From a virus, in IMG/VR virus record IMGVR_UViG_3300035704_000385, positions 1 to 32,154 of that record: 32,154 nt of DNA; one strand, 5' to 3'. Below the pieces are notes generated by a model. That model saw only the letters and a list, made by a program, of their open reading frames with translations, was not told the origin of the DNA and searched no databases. A program made the translations under genes and the position numbers. Within the stretch, counting starts at the first letter, position 1, and every line of letters starts with the position of its first letter. Positions 13,962 through 21,986 of the stretch are shown piece by piece.

Positions 13962-14345
13962 ATGGCCGCTCTGTCCACCTATCTGGCTGACAAACTCATC
14001 GACCATATTCGTGGTGTCGCCTCTTACACGATGCCGACCGTCTATATCGGCCTCGCCACCACGCTGCCGACCGCATCAACGCCGGGGACAGAGCCAACTT
14101 ATACCGGCTATGCGCGCGTCCCTCTGGCTGGCCTGTTGGCCGCAGCTTCAGCCGGTAGCGGCAGCAATTCGAGCATCATCAATTTCGGTGCCGATACCAG
14201 CGGCAGCGCGAACATTGTTGCGCTCCAGACATGGGACGCCGTGACTGGCGGGAACATGCTGGAGTTCGCGCCGTGTTCGCTGTCGGTCTCTGCCGGCATC
14301 ACGCCGCAATTCGCTGTCGGGGCATTCACCACGACGATGAGCTAA
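13962..14345 (+). CDS. Small phage tail-fibre-type protein
   Basis: A 127-aa protein of a widespread phage family. It starts with a helix that ends in a lone aromatic step (STYLADKLIDHIRGVASYTM), then TVYIGLATTLPTAS and YTGYARVPLAG, then paired strands (IINFGADTSGSANIVALQTW) and the closing GGNMLEFAPCSLSVSAGITP. This layout is shared by small proteins often named phage tail fibre or virion surface protein. ATG 13962 has AAGGAA 9 bases upstream. It sits between the esterase and the larger fibre, supporting an adhesion or decoration role. Confidence 0.7.
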   Translation: MAALSTYLADKLIDHIRGVASYTMPTVYIGLATTLPTASTPGTEPTYTGYARVPLAGLLAAASAGSGSNSSIINFGADTSGSANIVALQTWDAVTGGNMLEFAPCSLSVSAGITPQFAVGAFTTTMS

Positions 14346-14428
14346 GCCGCGCCCCAGACCTACGCAGCTGTACAAGTGGCGGTGGCCTCTCGCGGTGACG
14401 CCCGCACGAAAATCCGAAAGGAACAGGC

Positions 14429-15391
14429 ATGACCATTTTTTACGCGCCACGGGTGTGGGAAGTCGGCACAATTACCGGGGCAGGCCCATACAATGTACCG
14501 GGCGCAGCTTATACGGGGCCATACCAGACATTTGCGGCCTCTGGGATAGCGAGTGGCGCCACGGTTTGGGTGAATATCCAAGACACCGAGACAAATTCTT
14601 GGGAGTTGTCCCTTTTCACCTATACTGCGGGATCACCCGGCATCCTGACACGACTTCAATTTGGTTGGTCATCAACCGGCGCGGCGATCACTTTCGCTGG
14701 CAATAGCTGCAATATCGCCATCGACATCCCGCCACCGGGCGTGGAGAGCGCAGGTGCGGCGAGCGCGGGGCTGATCCCGGCGCTTGGCCCCAGCGGTGTG
14801 ATTGATGCGTCTGTGTTGGGGCAGGTTCCAGGCGCGCCATATTATATCCCAGGCATGTGGTACGACAACGCAAGCGCTGGCGGGGTGGCTTTCAGTGCCC
14901 GCACCAGCACTTATGTATATTCGCCAATCTATGTAGCGGCCGACCACACTTTCACGGGGTTAGCTACCTACTGCATGACCGCTCCCACAGCGGCGTTTAC
15001 AATGCGTCTTGGCGTGTATCTAGATAATGGCGCTGGCGCTCCGGGGGAATTGGCGATTGATGCCGGCAATGTTTCTGTATCGGCGGCTGGACCTTACGCC
15101 CTAACCGGCCTGTCATTTCTCTTACCGCGTGGCTACAACTGGCTCTGTCTCGGCACGCCAAGCACCTTGAACAGCGGCGCCATGATAGGTATTTCGCAGT
15201 CTGCGCAGGGCAGTGACATTACATGCTTAACTGGCAAAACCACACCCTTTGAATATCGGCAGTCTGGCTATTATCTGGAAAACCTAGCCGCTGGCGGATA
15301 TGCGGGCGGAGCATTGCCGGCAACAGCGCCTACACCGAATGTTAGCACCTACGGCAACGCAGGCAGCTATGCAGGAGCGCTCTTAGCATGA
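14429..15391 (+). CDS. Tail fibre / receptor-binding protein
   Basis: A 320-aa protein. The N-terminal 100 residues (VWEVGTITGAGPYNVPGAAY, TFAASGIASGATVWVNIQDT, WELSLFTYTAGSPGILTRLQ) follow a domain frequently found at the virion-attached end of phage fibres. A short linker (GPSGVIDASVLGQV) precedes a C-terminal beta-sandwich (from about 150) with MRLGVYLDNGAGAPGELAID, which resembles carbohydrate-binding jelly-roll folds. It probably recognises a host surface glycan. ATG 14429 follows AAAGGAAC. It overlaps the next gene by 4 bases (ATGA), pairing the fibre with a chaperone-like partner. Confidence 0.75.
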   Translation: MTIFYAPRVWEVGTITGAGPYNVPGAAYTGPYQTFAASGIASGATVWVNIQDTETNSWELSLFTYTAGSPGILTRLQFGWSSTGAAITFAGNSCNIAIDIPPPGVESAGAASAGLIPALGPSGVIDASVLGQVPGAPYYIPGMWYDNASAGGVAFSARTSTYVYSPIYVAADHTFTGLATYCMTAPTAAFTMRLGVYLDNGAGAPGELAIDAGNVSVSAAGPYALTGLSFLLPRGYNWLCLGTPSTLNSGAMIGISQSAQGSDITCLTGKTTPFEYRQSGYYLENLAAGGYAGGALPATAPTPNVSTYGNAGSYAGALLA

Positions 15392-15933
15392 CGCCATACC
15401 CCGGATACATCGAGCAGCCTGGATTACAAGCGGCGCTCGCGGCTGCCGGCATCACCTTCTGGTGGCAAAACGGCGAGGCGCAAGTTTCCGATCTTGCTGC
15501 TGCGCAGGCTGTCGTAGCGGCCTACAACCCGTTGCCGGCGATGCAAGCGGCTGCGACGGCGCAGGTCAAAGCGCAGCTCGCCAAGTTGATCGCGGCTGGC
15601 TGCACCTATCAAGGCGTGCTTGTCGCCATCGATGCGGACGGGCTTACCAACATCAATTCCTGGCAGGCGAGAGCACTCGCAAATCTGCAAGCCACGACCT
15701 TGGGGTTGACGGTGGCGGCATGGTCCGCATCGTTTGTGTGGTTGCCGCAGGGTGATGGCGCAACCCTGCCGCTTTCCACCGCTCAAGCGATGGTCGAATT
15801 TGCTTCGGTCGTGACTCAGTATGTCAGCGACATCATCGTTTGTGCGAACACACTGGAAAGCCAGATCGCGGCGGCGGACAGTGTGGCCGCGCTGCAGGCA
15901 ATCAACCTAACGTCCAACTGGCCGAGCAGCTAA
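15388..15933 (+). CDS. DUF4376-like tail fibre assembly protein
   Basis: A 181-aa protein that follows the fibre gene with a 4-base overlap. The N-terminus is short and Pro/Gly-rich; residues about 55-175 match the DUF4376 pattern: QVKAQLAKLIAAGCTYQGVL, then VAIDADGLTNINSWQA, then VAAWSASFVWLPQGDGATLP and an all-helical end. DUF4376 occurs at the ends of tail-fibre assembly proteins and fibres, where it helps fold or trimerise the fibre. The same layout (fibre, then helical chaperone) is repeated at 27057-28993. Confidence 0.72.
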   Translation: MTPYPGYIEQPGLQAALAAAGITFWWQNGEAQVSDLAAAQAVVAAYNPLPAMQAAATAQVKAQLAKLIAAGCTYQGVLVAIDADGLTNINSWQARALANLQATTLGLTVAAWSASFVWLPQGDGATLPLSTAQAMVEFASVVTQYVSDIIVCANTLESQIAAADSVAALQAINLTSNWPSS

Positions 15934-17040
15934 ATGCCGATCGCAGCGGGCAGTTCTATTGGCGTACTTCCGGTTGGGGCGGTGGCTGGGGACACCGGCA
16001 GCGCGTCTGGATCGGCGACCGCCACGTCATCCGCGAGCGGCACGCTGACGGGAATCGCCAAGGCCACGGGCGCGGCGAGTGCCGCCAGCACGGCCACGGG
16101 CGCTCTGACGGGTGAGGGCGCGCTCATGGGTGACGCGGACGCCAGATCCGTGGCCACGGGCACGCTGACTGGCCAGCAACCTGGGCTGTCCGGCACGGCC
16201 GCCGAAGCAGCGAGCGCGCGCGGAACCCTGACGGGAACTGGTGCGATCGAGGCTGCGGCGGATGGTGCCGTGACCGCGAGAGGCACGCTCAGCGGCGCAG
16301 GCGCTCTTGCGGGCACGGCGGAAACTGGTGCCACGATAACCGGCACCCTCACCGCCGCGCAACCTGGGCTGTCCGGCACGGCCGCCGCGAAAGCTTCCGC
16401 CGGCGGGACTTTGACCGGGGCAGGCGCGCTCAACGGAGCGGCGGCGGCAGTTTCGACGGCAAAGGGCACGCTCGCCGCCACGGGCACGTCGCCAGCTTCA
16501 CTGCTGCCCGCTTCGCTGGGCACCGGGATCGGGCCGCAGATTGTCGCGGCCACGCTTGCGGGGGCGCTGGTGGTGCTGACCATCCGGCATGATGGCGGCA
16601 CCGATCTGGTGGTGCCGGCGCTGAGTTCGCCGAATGGCACGGCCGCGCCGCTACCGGCCCAAGGGGTGGGGTTCAGCGTCATGGATGGCGGCAGCATCAC
16701 CGCGCCGGGACCGATTATCCAGGCCGTGGCATGCGTCAGGCTCGATGCGACGCATTTGCAACTCACGCTGGCGAACGCCCCAACGAACGCCGCCAGCGCC
16801 TGCCGCCTGTTCTATCCATGGCCGGGCGAAATGTGGGCGGATCAGCCGCTCACCGAGATCGGCCGTGGCTGCGCCGTGACCGATAATTTCGGGCAGATCG
16901 CGGTGCCGGCGGCTTATGACTTGAATCAGAGTCTCGGTTCCGGCTGGCGCGTGAATATGCCGCTGGCTTCGCCCATGACCGTGACCGGCAGCGGTGCTGC
17001 GGCCAGCGCGGCGTTTGGGATTGCGCTGTCTCCAGCGTGA
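15934..17040 (+). CDS. Repeat-stalk virion protein with hydrolase-associated C-terminal domain
   Basis: A 368-aa protein starting directly after the previous stop. Residues 36-177 are seven tandem repeats of 20-21 residues, each opening with GTLTG or a close variant, in the order 20-20-21-20-20-21-20, so there is a 61-residue super-repeat. An Ala/Ser-rich flexible linker leads to a C-terminal domain (about 200-368) with VVLTIRHDGGTDLVVP, LQLTLANAPTNAASACRLFY and RGCAVTDNFGQIAVP. That layout recalls the C-terminal beta domains that follow SGNH hydrolases in other phages, whereas here the SGNH enzyme is a separate gene at 13052. It is probably a stalk or fibre that holds a binding domain away from the particle. 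The function is inferred. Confidence 0.62.
   Translation: MPIAAGSSIGVLPVGAVAGDTGSASGSATATSSASGTLTGIAKATGAASAASTATGALTGEGALMGDADARSVATGTLTGQQPGLSGTAAEAASARGTLTGTGAIEAAADGAVTARGTLSGAGALAGTAETGATITGTLTAAQPGLSGTAAAKASAGGTLTGAGALNGAAAAVSTAKGTLAATGTSPASLLPASLGTGIGPQIVAATLAGALVVLTIRHDGGTDLVVPALSSPNGTAAPLPAQGVGFSVMDGGSITAPGPIIQAVACVRLDATHLQLTLANAPTNAASACRLFYPWPGEMWADQPLTEIGRGCAVTDNFGQIAVPAAYDLNQSLGSGWRVNMPLASPMTVTGSGAAASAAFGIALSPA
16039..16464 (+). repeat. Seven in-frame 60/63-bp repeats coding GTLTG units
   Basis: The DNA encodes the 20- and 21-residue units described for the gene at 15934. A 29-base segment starting GCAACCTGGGCTGTCC is exactly duplicated at 16176-16204 and 16359-16387, 183 bases (61 codons) apart, indicating a recent duplication of a three-unit block. 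Confidence 0.85.
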
Positions 17041-17068
17041 CGTCCTTTTTAAGTTTTAAGGAGTTTCC

Positions 17069-17872
17069 ATGGTTTTTTCACCTACGCCGCCGGTGAACAA
17101 GTCCGGCGCGACACCGTTTTCGTTCGCGGCCATCGAAGCGCTGGCCGCCGCGGCGGCTGGCACCTCCGTGGTGACGGCGGCGGCGATCGCGCTGACCAGC
17201 CCACCGACCGCCGGCGCGGTGGGCACCGTTTTGGCGATTGCTGGCGTGGTGACGCCGAGCGGTAGCGTGGTGCAGGTGGGACTCTCCAGCTCCGCGACCG
17301 TGGCGCCGACCTCATGGACGGCGGCGACCGTGAACGGGGGCACCTGGAGCGCCATCATCACGCCGAGCGCCGCCGGCACCTATTACATCTGGGCCGAGCA
17401 GACCAACAACACCAACGTGCGGGCTGTCTCCGCCGCCGTGAACGTTAGCGGGGGCACCAGCGCGCCGACCATTACAAACACCTATGGGTCAACTTATACG
17501 TGGGCCATCAATCCGGCCTTTGAGCCGGCGACGACTTATTCCGCGGCGACCAATGGCGCGGCCGCCTATGGGACGCCGACCACCTCGATTCCCGTGCAAT
17601 TCACGCTCACGCCGGCCGACGCCACCAGCGGTGACACCGCGCATATGTTCTGGACCACGACCGCGCCCACCACGATCCCCACCAGCGGCGAGAGCGGCGT
17701 GGCCTACGGTAACGGTGGCAATACCGCCGCCCTGATCAATAGCGGCAGTGCCCTGGCGGCCTATGCCTGCGCGCCGAATGTTGCCGGTACGTATTATTTG
17801 TCCGCCTGGATCAAATCATCGAGCGGCACCGTGCAGGGCGGCATCGTGCTCTCGCCGATTACAGTGACGTAG
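17069..17872 (+). CDS. Ig-like domain virion surface protein, paralogue
   Basis: A 267-aa protein with a strong AAGGAG site before ATG 17069. Residues about 40-130 form an Ig-like domain clearly related to that of the gene at 12291: VVTPSGSVVQVGLSSSATVA, TWSAIITPSAAGTYYIWAEQ, NVRAVSAAVNV. The C-terminal half is a second beta-sandwich rich in Thr and Gly (FTLTPADATSGDTAHMFWTT through GTYYLSAWIKSSSGTVQGGI). It is placed immediately before the sheath gene. It is likely a particle-surface adhesion protein; the ancestral duplication is inferred from sequence likeness. Confidence 0.62.
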   Translation: MVFSPTPPVNKSGATPFSFAAIEALAAAAAGTSVVTAAAIALTSPPTAGAVGTVLAIAGVVTPSGSVVQVGLSSSATVAPTSWTAATVNGGTWSAIITPSAAGTYYIWAEQTNNTNVRAVSAAVNVSGGTSAPTITNTYGSTYTWAINPAFEPATTYSAATNGAAAYGTPTTSIPVQFTLTPADATSGDTAHMFWTTTAPTTIPTSGESGVAYGNGGNTAALINSGSALAAYACAPNVAGTYYLSAWIKSSSGTVQGGIVLSPITVT

Positions 17873-17927
17873 AAGCGGGATCTTCCCGCACCCGTCGAAA
17901 CCTTCCTGTTTCACAAGGAACTCATTC

Positions 17928-19490
17928 ATGCCGATTGTCCAAAGTGGCGCCCTCAACACCACGGCGCTGATCGTTCCAGATCTCTATGTCGTGATTGTTC
18001 CCCCTTCCGTCACGCAGCTGAACGGCGTGCCGACCGATGTTTTGGGCATTGTCGGCACCGCCACCTGGGGGCCGGTCGGCGTTCCCACCGTGATCGGCGA
18101 CATGTCTGATTATGCCGCGGCTTTTGGCCCGGTGATGCCCCGCACCTATGACATGGGCACCGCGGCCGCGATTGCCGTGCAGCAGGGGGCCCAGAACTTC
18201 CGCTGCGTGCGCGCCACGGATGGCACCGACAGCAAGGCCAGCGTGAGCATCCTCTCGGCGCTGACGCTGACCGCGAAATATACCGGCACGCTCGGCAACA
18301 ACATCGTGGCCACGGTTTCCGCCGGCTCGGCCGTCAACACCTGGCGCATCACCCTCTCCATTCCCGGCTTCACGCCGGAGGTGTTCGACAACATTCCGGG
18401 CACCAGCAGCACGGTGTGGGCGAACATGGCCAAAGCGATCCAGAACGGGTGCAGCGCGCTGCGCGGCCCGTCGCAGATCGTCAGCGCGACCGCCACCGGC
18501 ACGGCCGGAACCATTGCCGGCGCCACTTACGCCTTTACCGGCGGCACCGATGGCGTGGCGAATATGACCGACACGCTGATGCTGGGTGTGGCCACCCCGC
18601 CTTACAGCGGCATGTATGCGCTGCAGGGCCAGGGTTGCGGCGTCGCGATGCTGGCGGACGTGACCAGCCCCGTGACCTGGGCCACGCAGATCGCCTTTGC
18701 GGTGGCCGAAGGGCTTTACATGGTGATGACCGACCCGGCGGGCGAGGTGCTGAATGCGACGGGGATCAACACGGCGGTGGCGAACAAGCAGGCGGCCGGC
18801 GTGGACTCGCCCTGGGCGAAGCTGATGTTCGGGGATTGGGTGTATTGGCAGGATACCGCCAACAACGTGCTGCGTCTGGTCTCGCCGCAAGCCTTCGTGG
18901 CGGGGCGCCTCGCCAACCTGTCGCCCGAGCAGTCCTCGCTCAACAAGCCGCTTTACGGCGTGGTCGGCACGCAGAAATCCGGCGTTCCCGGCACCGGCCA
19001 GCAGAGCGCCTATGCCAGCGCCGATTTGTCGGTGCTGTTCCAGAACGGGTTTGACGTGATCGCCAACCCGCAGCCGGGTGGCGCCTATTGGGGCGTGCGC
19101 GGCGGCTTCAATACCTCGTCCAATGCCGCCATGAACGGCGACAATTACACGCGCCTGACCGACTATATCGCCGCCACGCTGCAGGCCGGCATGGGCGTTT
19201 ATGTCGGCCAGGTGGTGAACGCGCAGCTGTTCCTCAACATCAAGGCGACCTTGCTGAACTTCCTCAGCGGTATGCTGGGCCAGGGCCTGCTGGGCAGCAC
19301 GGACGGCTCCCTGCCGTTCTCGGTGGTGTGCGATACCAGCAACAATCCGGAGTCGCGCACCGCGCTGGGTTACGTGCAGGCGGACGTGCAGATCCAATAC
19401 CAGGCGATCAACGAGAAATTCATCGTCAATGTCGAGGGCGGCCAGACGGTGACCATCTCGTCTTCGTCCAGCACCAACCAGGCATCTTAA
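17928..19490 (+). CDS. Contractile tail sheath protein
   Basis: A 520-aa protein. The opening VPDLYVVIVPPSVTQLNGVP and DVLGIVGTATWGPVGVPTVI, followed by YDMGTAAAIAVQQGAQNFRC and VRATDGTD, is the standard start of tail sheath proteins. The centre is the variable surface domain, and the end contains FNVDV-like segments (ALGYVQADVQIQYQAINEKF then IVNVEGGQTVTI), the extended C-terminal arm that links sheath subunits. Its presence defines a myovirus-type contractile machine. ATG 17928 has AAGGAA upstream. It is followed 15 bases later by the tube gene, the usual order. Confidence 0.93.
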   Translation: MPIVQSGALNTTALIVPDLYVVIVPPSVTQLNGVPTDVLGIVGTATWGPVGVPTVIGDMSDYAAAFGPVMPRTYDMGTAAAIAVQQGAQNFRCVRATDGTDSKASVSILSALTLTAKYTGTLGNNIVATVSAGSAVNTWRITLSIPGFTPEVFDNIPGTSSTVWANMAKAIQNGCSALRGPSQIVSATATGTAGTIAGATYAFTGGTDGVANMTDTLMLGVATPPYSGMYALQGQGCGVAMLADVTSPVTWATQIAFAVAEGLYMVMTDPAGEVLNATGINTAVANKQAAGVDSPWAKLMFGDWVYWQDTANNVLRLVSPQAFVAGRLANLSPEQSSLNKPLYGVVGTQKSGVPGTGQQSAYASADLSVLFQNGFDVIANPQPGGAYWGVRGGFNTSSNAAMNGDNYTRLTDYIAATLQAGMGVYVGQVVNAQLFLNIKATLLNFLSGMLGQGLLGSTDGSLPFSVVCDTSNNPESRTALGYVQADVQIQYQAINEKFIVNVEGGQTVTISSSSSTNQAS

Positions 19491-19505
19491 GGAAAGGGCC
19501 AGCCC

Positions 19506-19928
19506 ATGCCGCAATTTACCATTGGTGAAAATGTCCGCGCGACGATGATCGGCCCTTACGGGGCGATCACGGTGCCGGAGATGACGCAGGTTACCACGAA
19601 CCCGAACCAGAAACGGGTTGACGTGCAGACGCTGAATGGCGTGACCAATTCGCTGGTGGTGATGCGCGGCCCCACCGGCACGATCGAGTTTGCCAGGGTG
19701 AACAACCAGATTGAGCAGCTTTACGAGCAGATGTTCCAGGCCTGGAAAGTCGGCGCGGCGATTCCCACCGGCTCGCTCACCTTGACCATCTGCGAGTTGA
19801 ACGGCACGCAGACGACGCAGCATTTTTCGACCGTGACGTTCACGATCACGGATATTGGCCGGTACGAGCCGGGCCGTTCGGTGTTGCAGAAAATCGAGTG
19901 GGCTGCCGAGAGTTACAGCAACGCATGA
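19506..19928 (+). CDS. Tail tube protein
   Basis: A 140-aa protein directly after the sheath, of normal size for a tube subunit. The beta-rich core is visible: QVTTNPNQKRVDVQTLNGVT, SLVVMRGPTGTIEFARVNNQ, the helix IEQLYEQMFQAWKVG, and the closing strands HFSTVTFTITDIGRYEPGRS. It forms the rigid inner tube through which DNA passes. There is a good ribosome site (AAGGAAAGG). It overlaps the next gene by 4 bases (ATGA). Confidence 0.88.
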   Translation: MPQFTIGENVRATMIGPYGAITVPEMTQVTTNPNQKRVDVQTLNGVTNSLVVMRGPTGTIEFARVNNQIEQLYEQMFQAWKVGAAIPTGSLTLTICELNGTQTTQHFSTVTFTITDIGRYEPGRSVLQKIEWAAESYSNA

Positions 19929-20503
19929 GCACCGTAACCCTGGATGATGGCCGGATTCTGGAACTGAATCCGGTTGAACCGCATGAGGCGATGCGGCTGG
20001 CCGAGGGCGTGGATGCGCCTGGCACCGGCCGTGACCAGAAGCTGAGCGGCAACCGCGTCTGGTGGAATCGGGCGCTGCAGGCCGCCGCGGTGCGCAGCAT
20101 CAACGGGATTCCCAACCCGTTCCCGTTCTCGCGGACGCATATCCGCGGGATGGTCGGGGATTTGGGCATGGAGGGCATGAACAAAATTGCCGAGGCGTTG
20201 CGCGAGGTGGTGGTGGCGCCGGAGACACGCGCCATCGAGGTGTCGCCCCTTTCCGCTGTGGAGGAACTCGATCTGTTCGAGGTCGCCGGTGACTATGCCG
20301 ACGTGCCGGGCTGGGTCGCTTCCGCCTATCTCGCAGCACAGGTGCGGAAAGTGGATGGCGCGGCGCTGGCCTTTCCGGCAACCCAGGATGATTTGCGCGC
20401 ACGGGTGGAACAGCTCGGCGCTGCGGGTCTGCTGGTGGCGTTCAACGCGATCCACCAGGCCGGGCCGGAGCCGCCATTGAGCGAGGTGGCGGCAAAAAAC
20501 TAG
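19925..20503 (+). CDS. Tail assembly chaperone, unshifted product
   Basis: A 192-aa protein between the tube and the tape-measure-position gene, exactly where P2 gpE or lambda gpG lies. The sequence starts DDGRILELNPVEPHEAMRLA and is helical afterwards, with FEVAGDYADVPGWVASAYLA. It ends SEVAAKN then TAG, and the last three sense codons form the slippery site A AAA AAC. A -1 frame stays open for 61 more codons. By analogy with known systems, the short and long forms bind the tape measure protein and keep it soluble during tail assembly. Confidence 0.85.
   Translation: MSTVTLDDGRILELNPVEPHEAMRLAEGVDAPGTGRDQKLSGNRVWWNRALQAAAVRSINGIPNPFPFSRTHIRGMVGDLGMEGMNKIAEALREVVVAPETRAIEVSPLSAVEELDLFEVAGDYADVPGWVASAYLAAQVRKVDGAALAFPATQDDLRARVEQLGAAGLLVAFNAIHQAGPEPPLSEVAAKN
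20494..20500 (+). other. Programmed -1 frameshift site A AAA AAC
   Basis: The zero-frame codons GCA AAA AAC TAG place the heptamer AAAAAAC as A AAA AAC right before the stop, the canonical X XXY YYZ arrangement. Slippage by one base lets translation pass the TAG and enter the frame beginning CTA GCC AGC. The stop directly after the slip site is common in such switches. Confidence 0.88.
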
Positions 20504-20685
20504 CCAGCCGCCCGGCGTTGCGGGAGGCGGTGTTCCTGGCGATGGCCGGGGCCGCCCCCTCGATCGAGGCCGCGCTCGCCATGAGCGCGACACGCCGGGC
20601 GGCCGTGGTGATGATTGTGAAAGGGCTTGAGGCGCAGCGGGCGCGCGCCTGGCTGCGGGTTTTGGCGCCCGGCACGGAGGGGTGA
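20500..20685 (+). CDS. Tail assembly chaperone frameshift extension
   Basis: A 61-codon open frame reached by -1 slippage, encoding LASRPALREAVFLAMAGA and then the helical SIEAALAMSATRRAAVVMIV and KGLEAQRARAWLRVLAPG, ending TGA at 20683. The joined protein would be 253 aa (192 + 61). It has no start codon with a ribosome site of its own, as expected for the GT-type or E+E'-type extension. It fills the gap between the chaperone and the tape-measure-position gene, which would otherwise be 250 bases without a gene. Confidence 0.85.
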   Translation, partial: LASRPALREAVFLAMAGAAPSIEAALAMSATRRAAVVMIVKGLEAQRARAWLRVLAPGTEG

Positions 20686-20756
20686 AGGCGGCTTGTCAGT
20701 TGTCGCCGTTACCGCAGCGATTCACCGCTTCCATCAGTCGGGCTGGAAGGCGAGCG

Positions 20757-21986
20757 ATGTCTGAGATCGACCTTTACGAACTTGGCGTGAAATTACTGGG
20801 CGATAAGCCGACCGGAACCGCTATCCGGTTGGGAACACTGCAAGGCGTTATCGATCAGGTCAATGCCGCGCTGGCGCAGAGTCGCGCGCAAGGGGCGGCG
20901 ACAGCGGCCGGCGGTGCGGATCCGGGGGCGCTGATGCCGGCGCGCGCCGCGCTGCACCAGCCCCGCCTGGGGCGCCCCATGGGCGGCATGAGGGGACAGG
21001 CGGCGGCCAACGTGGCGGCACGCCCCTTGCGGCCGGACGCCGCGTCATCTCCTGACCTTACGCTGGCGGCGGTGCCGGTCATCCATGCCGCTCACGGGCC
21101 AAGCCGCAGCGTGCCTCCGCCCGTGCCGGTGGCCCAGCATCTGGCATCGGGCAAGCCGTTGCCGGAGCGCCAGCGTGCCGGAGCAAAAACGCATGCTGAC
21201 CGGGTCACCGCGCCAGAGTTGCCGAGCCTGCTGGCGAAGGCCATGCCAGATGGCATGAGGGACGAGCACGCCCTGCCTGCGGTGTTCACCCGCGCCACCC
21301 ACGATCGGCGGCACAAGACGCCAGGCAAATCGGAAGAGTTTCGCGCCGGCATCCCAACCGGAGCCGAAGCGCGTGCGGCTCTGGGGCACAGGCCCGCGAG
21401 CAGCCTGCGCAATGTCGGGAGTTTCGCCCCCACCGGCGCAGGTCCATTGATGGGCCAAGACGATAAGGCGCGGAGTCATCTCGTTAAGCCCGCCGCGATG
21501 TCGGGCGTGGCCGGCATGGGGTGGGATGGCAAGACGCCGGTCGGCGCGGTGATCGAGGGGACGTGGCGGCGGATGCAAAGGCCGGGCGGAAAGGCCGACG
21601 CTATCGCCACGGACATTACATATTCGGGCGCGGCCGGTGGTGGCGCCGCGGATGGCCTTGGGGTGATCGGCGCGATCGTGACGGCGACACTGGCGGTTGC
21701 CACCGAGCAGCTGGCGGCGCGGGAACAGCCGCCGGGCCGGGACTCATCGCAACTTGGTGGCATGCCTGGGCCAGGGGCGACGCCTGATCGCCCGCTTTAC
21801 ACCAGGATGGTCACCGACCAGTCGCCGATTCCGATAATGGTGACAAATCATGACGCGCTGACCAGCGCGACCGTCAACATGCTGGCGCAGCATCATGCTT
21901 CCATGCCGACCGCACCCATCGGGCTCAACAATCACCTCGTGCCGCCGGCACCGGGTATTCCCGCGCCAGGATCGTATCACCCATGA
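20757..21986 (+). CDS. Tape-measure-position tail protein, unusually short
   Basis: A 409-aa protein in the slot normally held by the tape measure gene (after the chaperone, before the gpU-like gene). I chose ATG 20757 with GGAAGGCG upstream; an upstream in-frame GTG at 20682 would overlap the chaperone stop. The N-terminus is helical (SEIDLYELGVKLLGD, then RLGTLQGVIDQVNAALAQSR), but most of the remainder is Pro/Gly/Ala-rich and low-complexity, not the long coiled coil usual for tape measures. One hydrophobic stretch, ADGLGVIGAIVTATLAVATE, lies near residue 310. If it is the ruler, the tail would be short. No lytic domain is seen. Confidence 0.6.
   Translation: MSEIDLYELGVKLLGDKPTGTAIRLGTLQGVIDQVNAALAQSRAQGAATAAGGADPGALMPARAALHQPRLGRPMGGMRGQAAANVAARPLRPDAASSPDLTLAAVPVIHAAHGPSRSVPPPVPVAQHLASGKPLPERQRAGAKTHADRVTAPELPSLLAKAMPDGMRDEHALPAVFTRATHDRRHKTPGKSEEFRAGIPTGAEARAALGHRPASSLRNVGSFAPTGAGPLMGQDDKARSHLVKPAAMSGVAGMGWDGKTPVGAVIEGTWRRMQRPGGKADAIATDITYSGAAGGGAADGLGVIGAIVTATLAVATEQLAAREQPPGRDSSQLGGMPGPGATPDRPLYTRMVTDQSPIPIMVTNHDALTSATVNMLAQHHASMPTAPIGLNNHLVPPAPGIPAPGSYHP

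Noticed and set aside
17922-19823. Minus-strand open frame of 633 aa
   Set aside because: It is antisense to the sheath and tube genes, is rich in His, Arg and Gly as expected from complementary GC-rich codons, and shows no domain.
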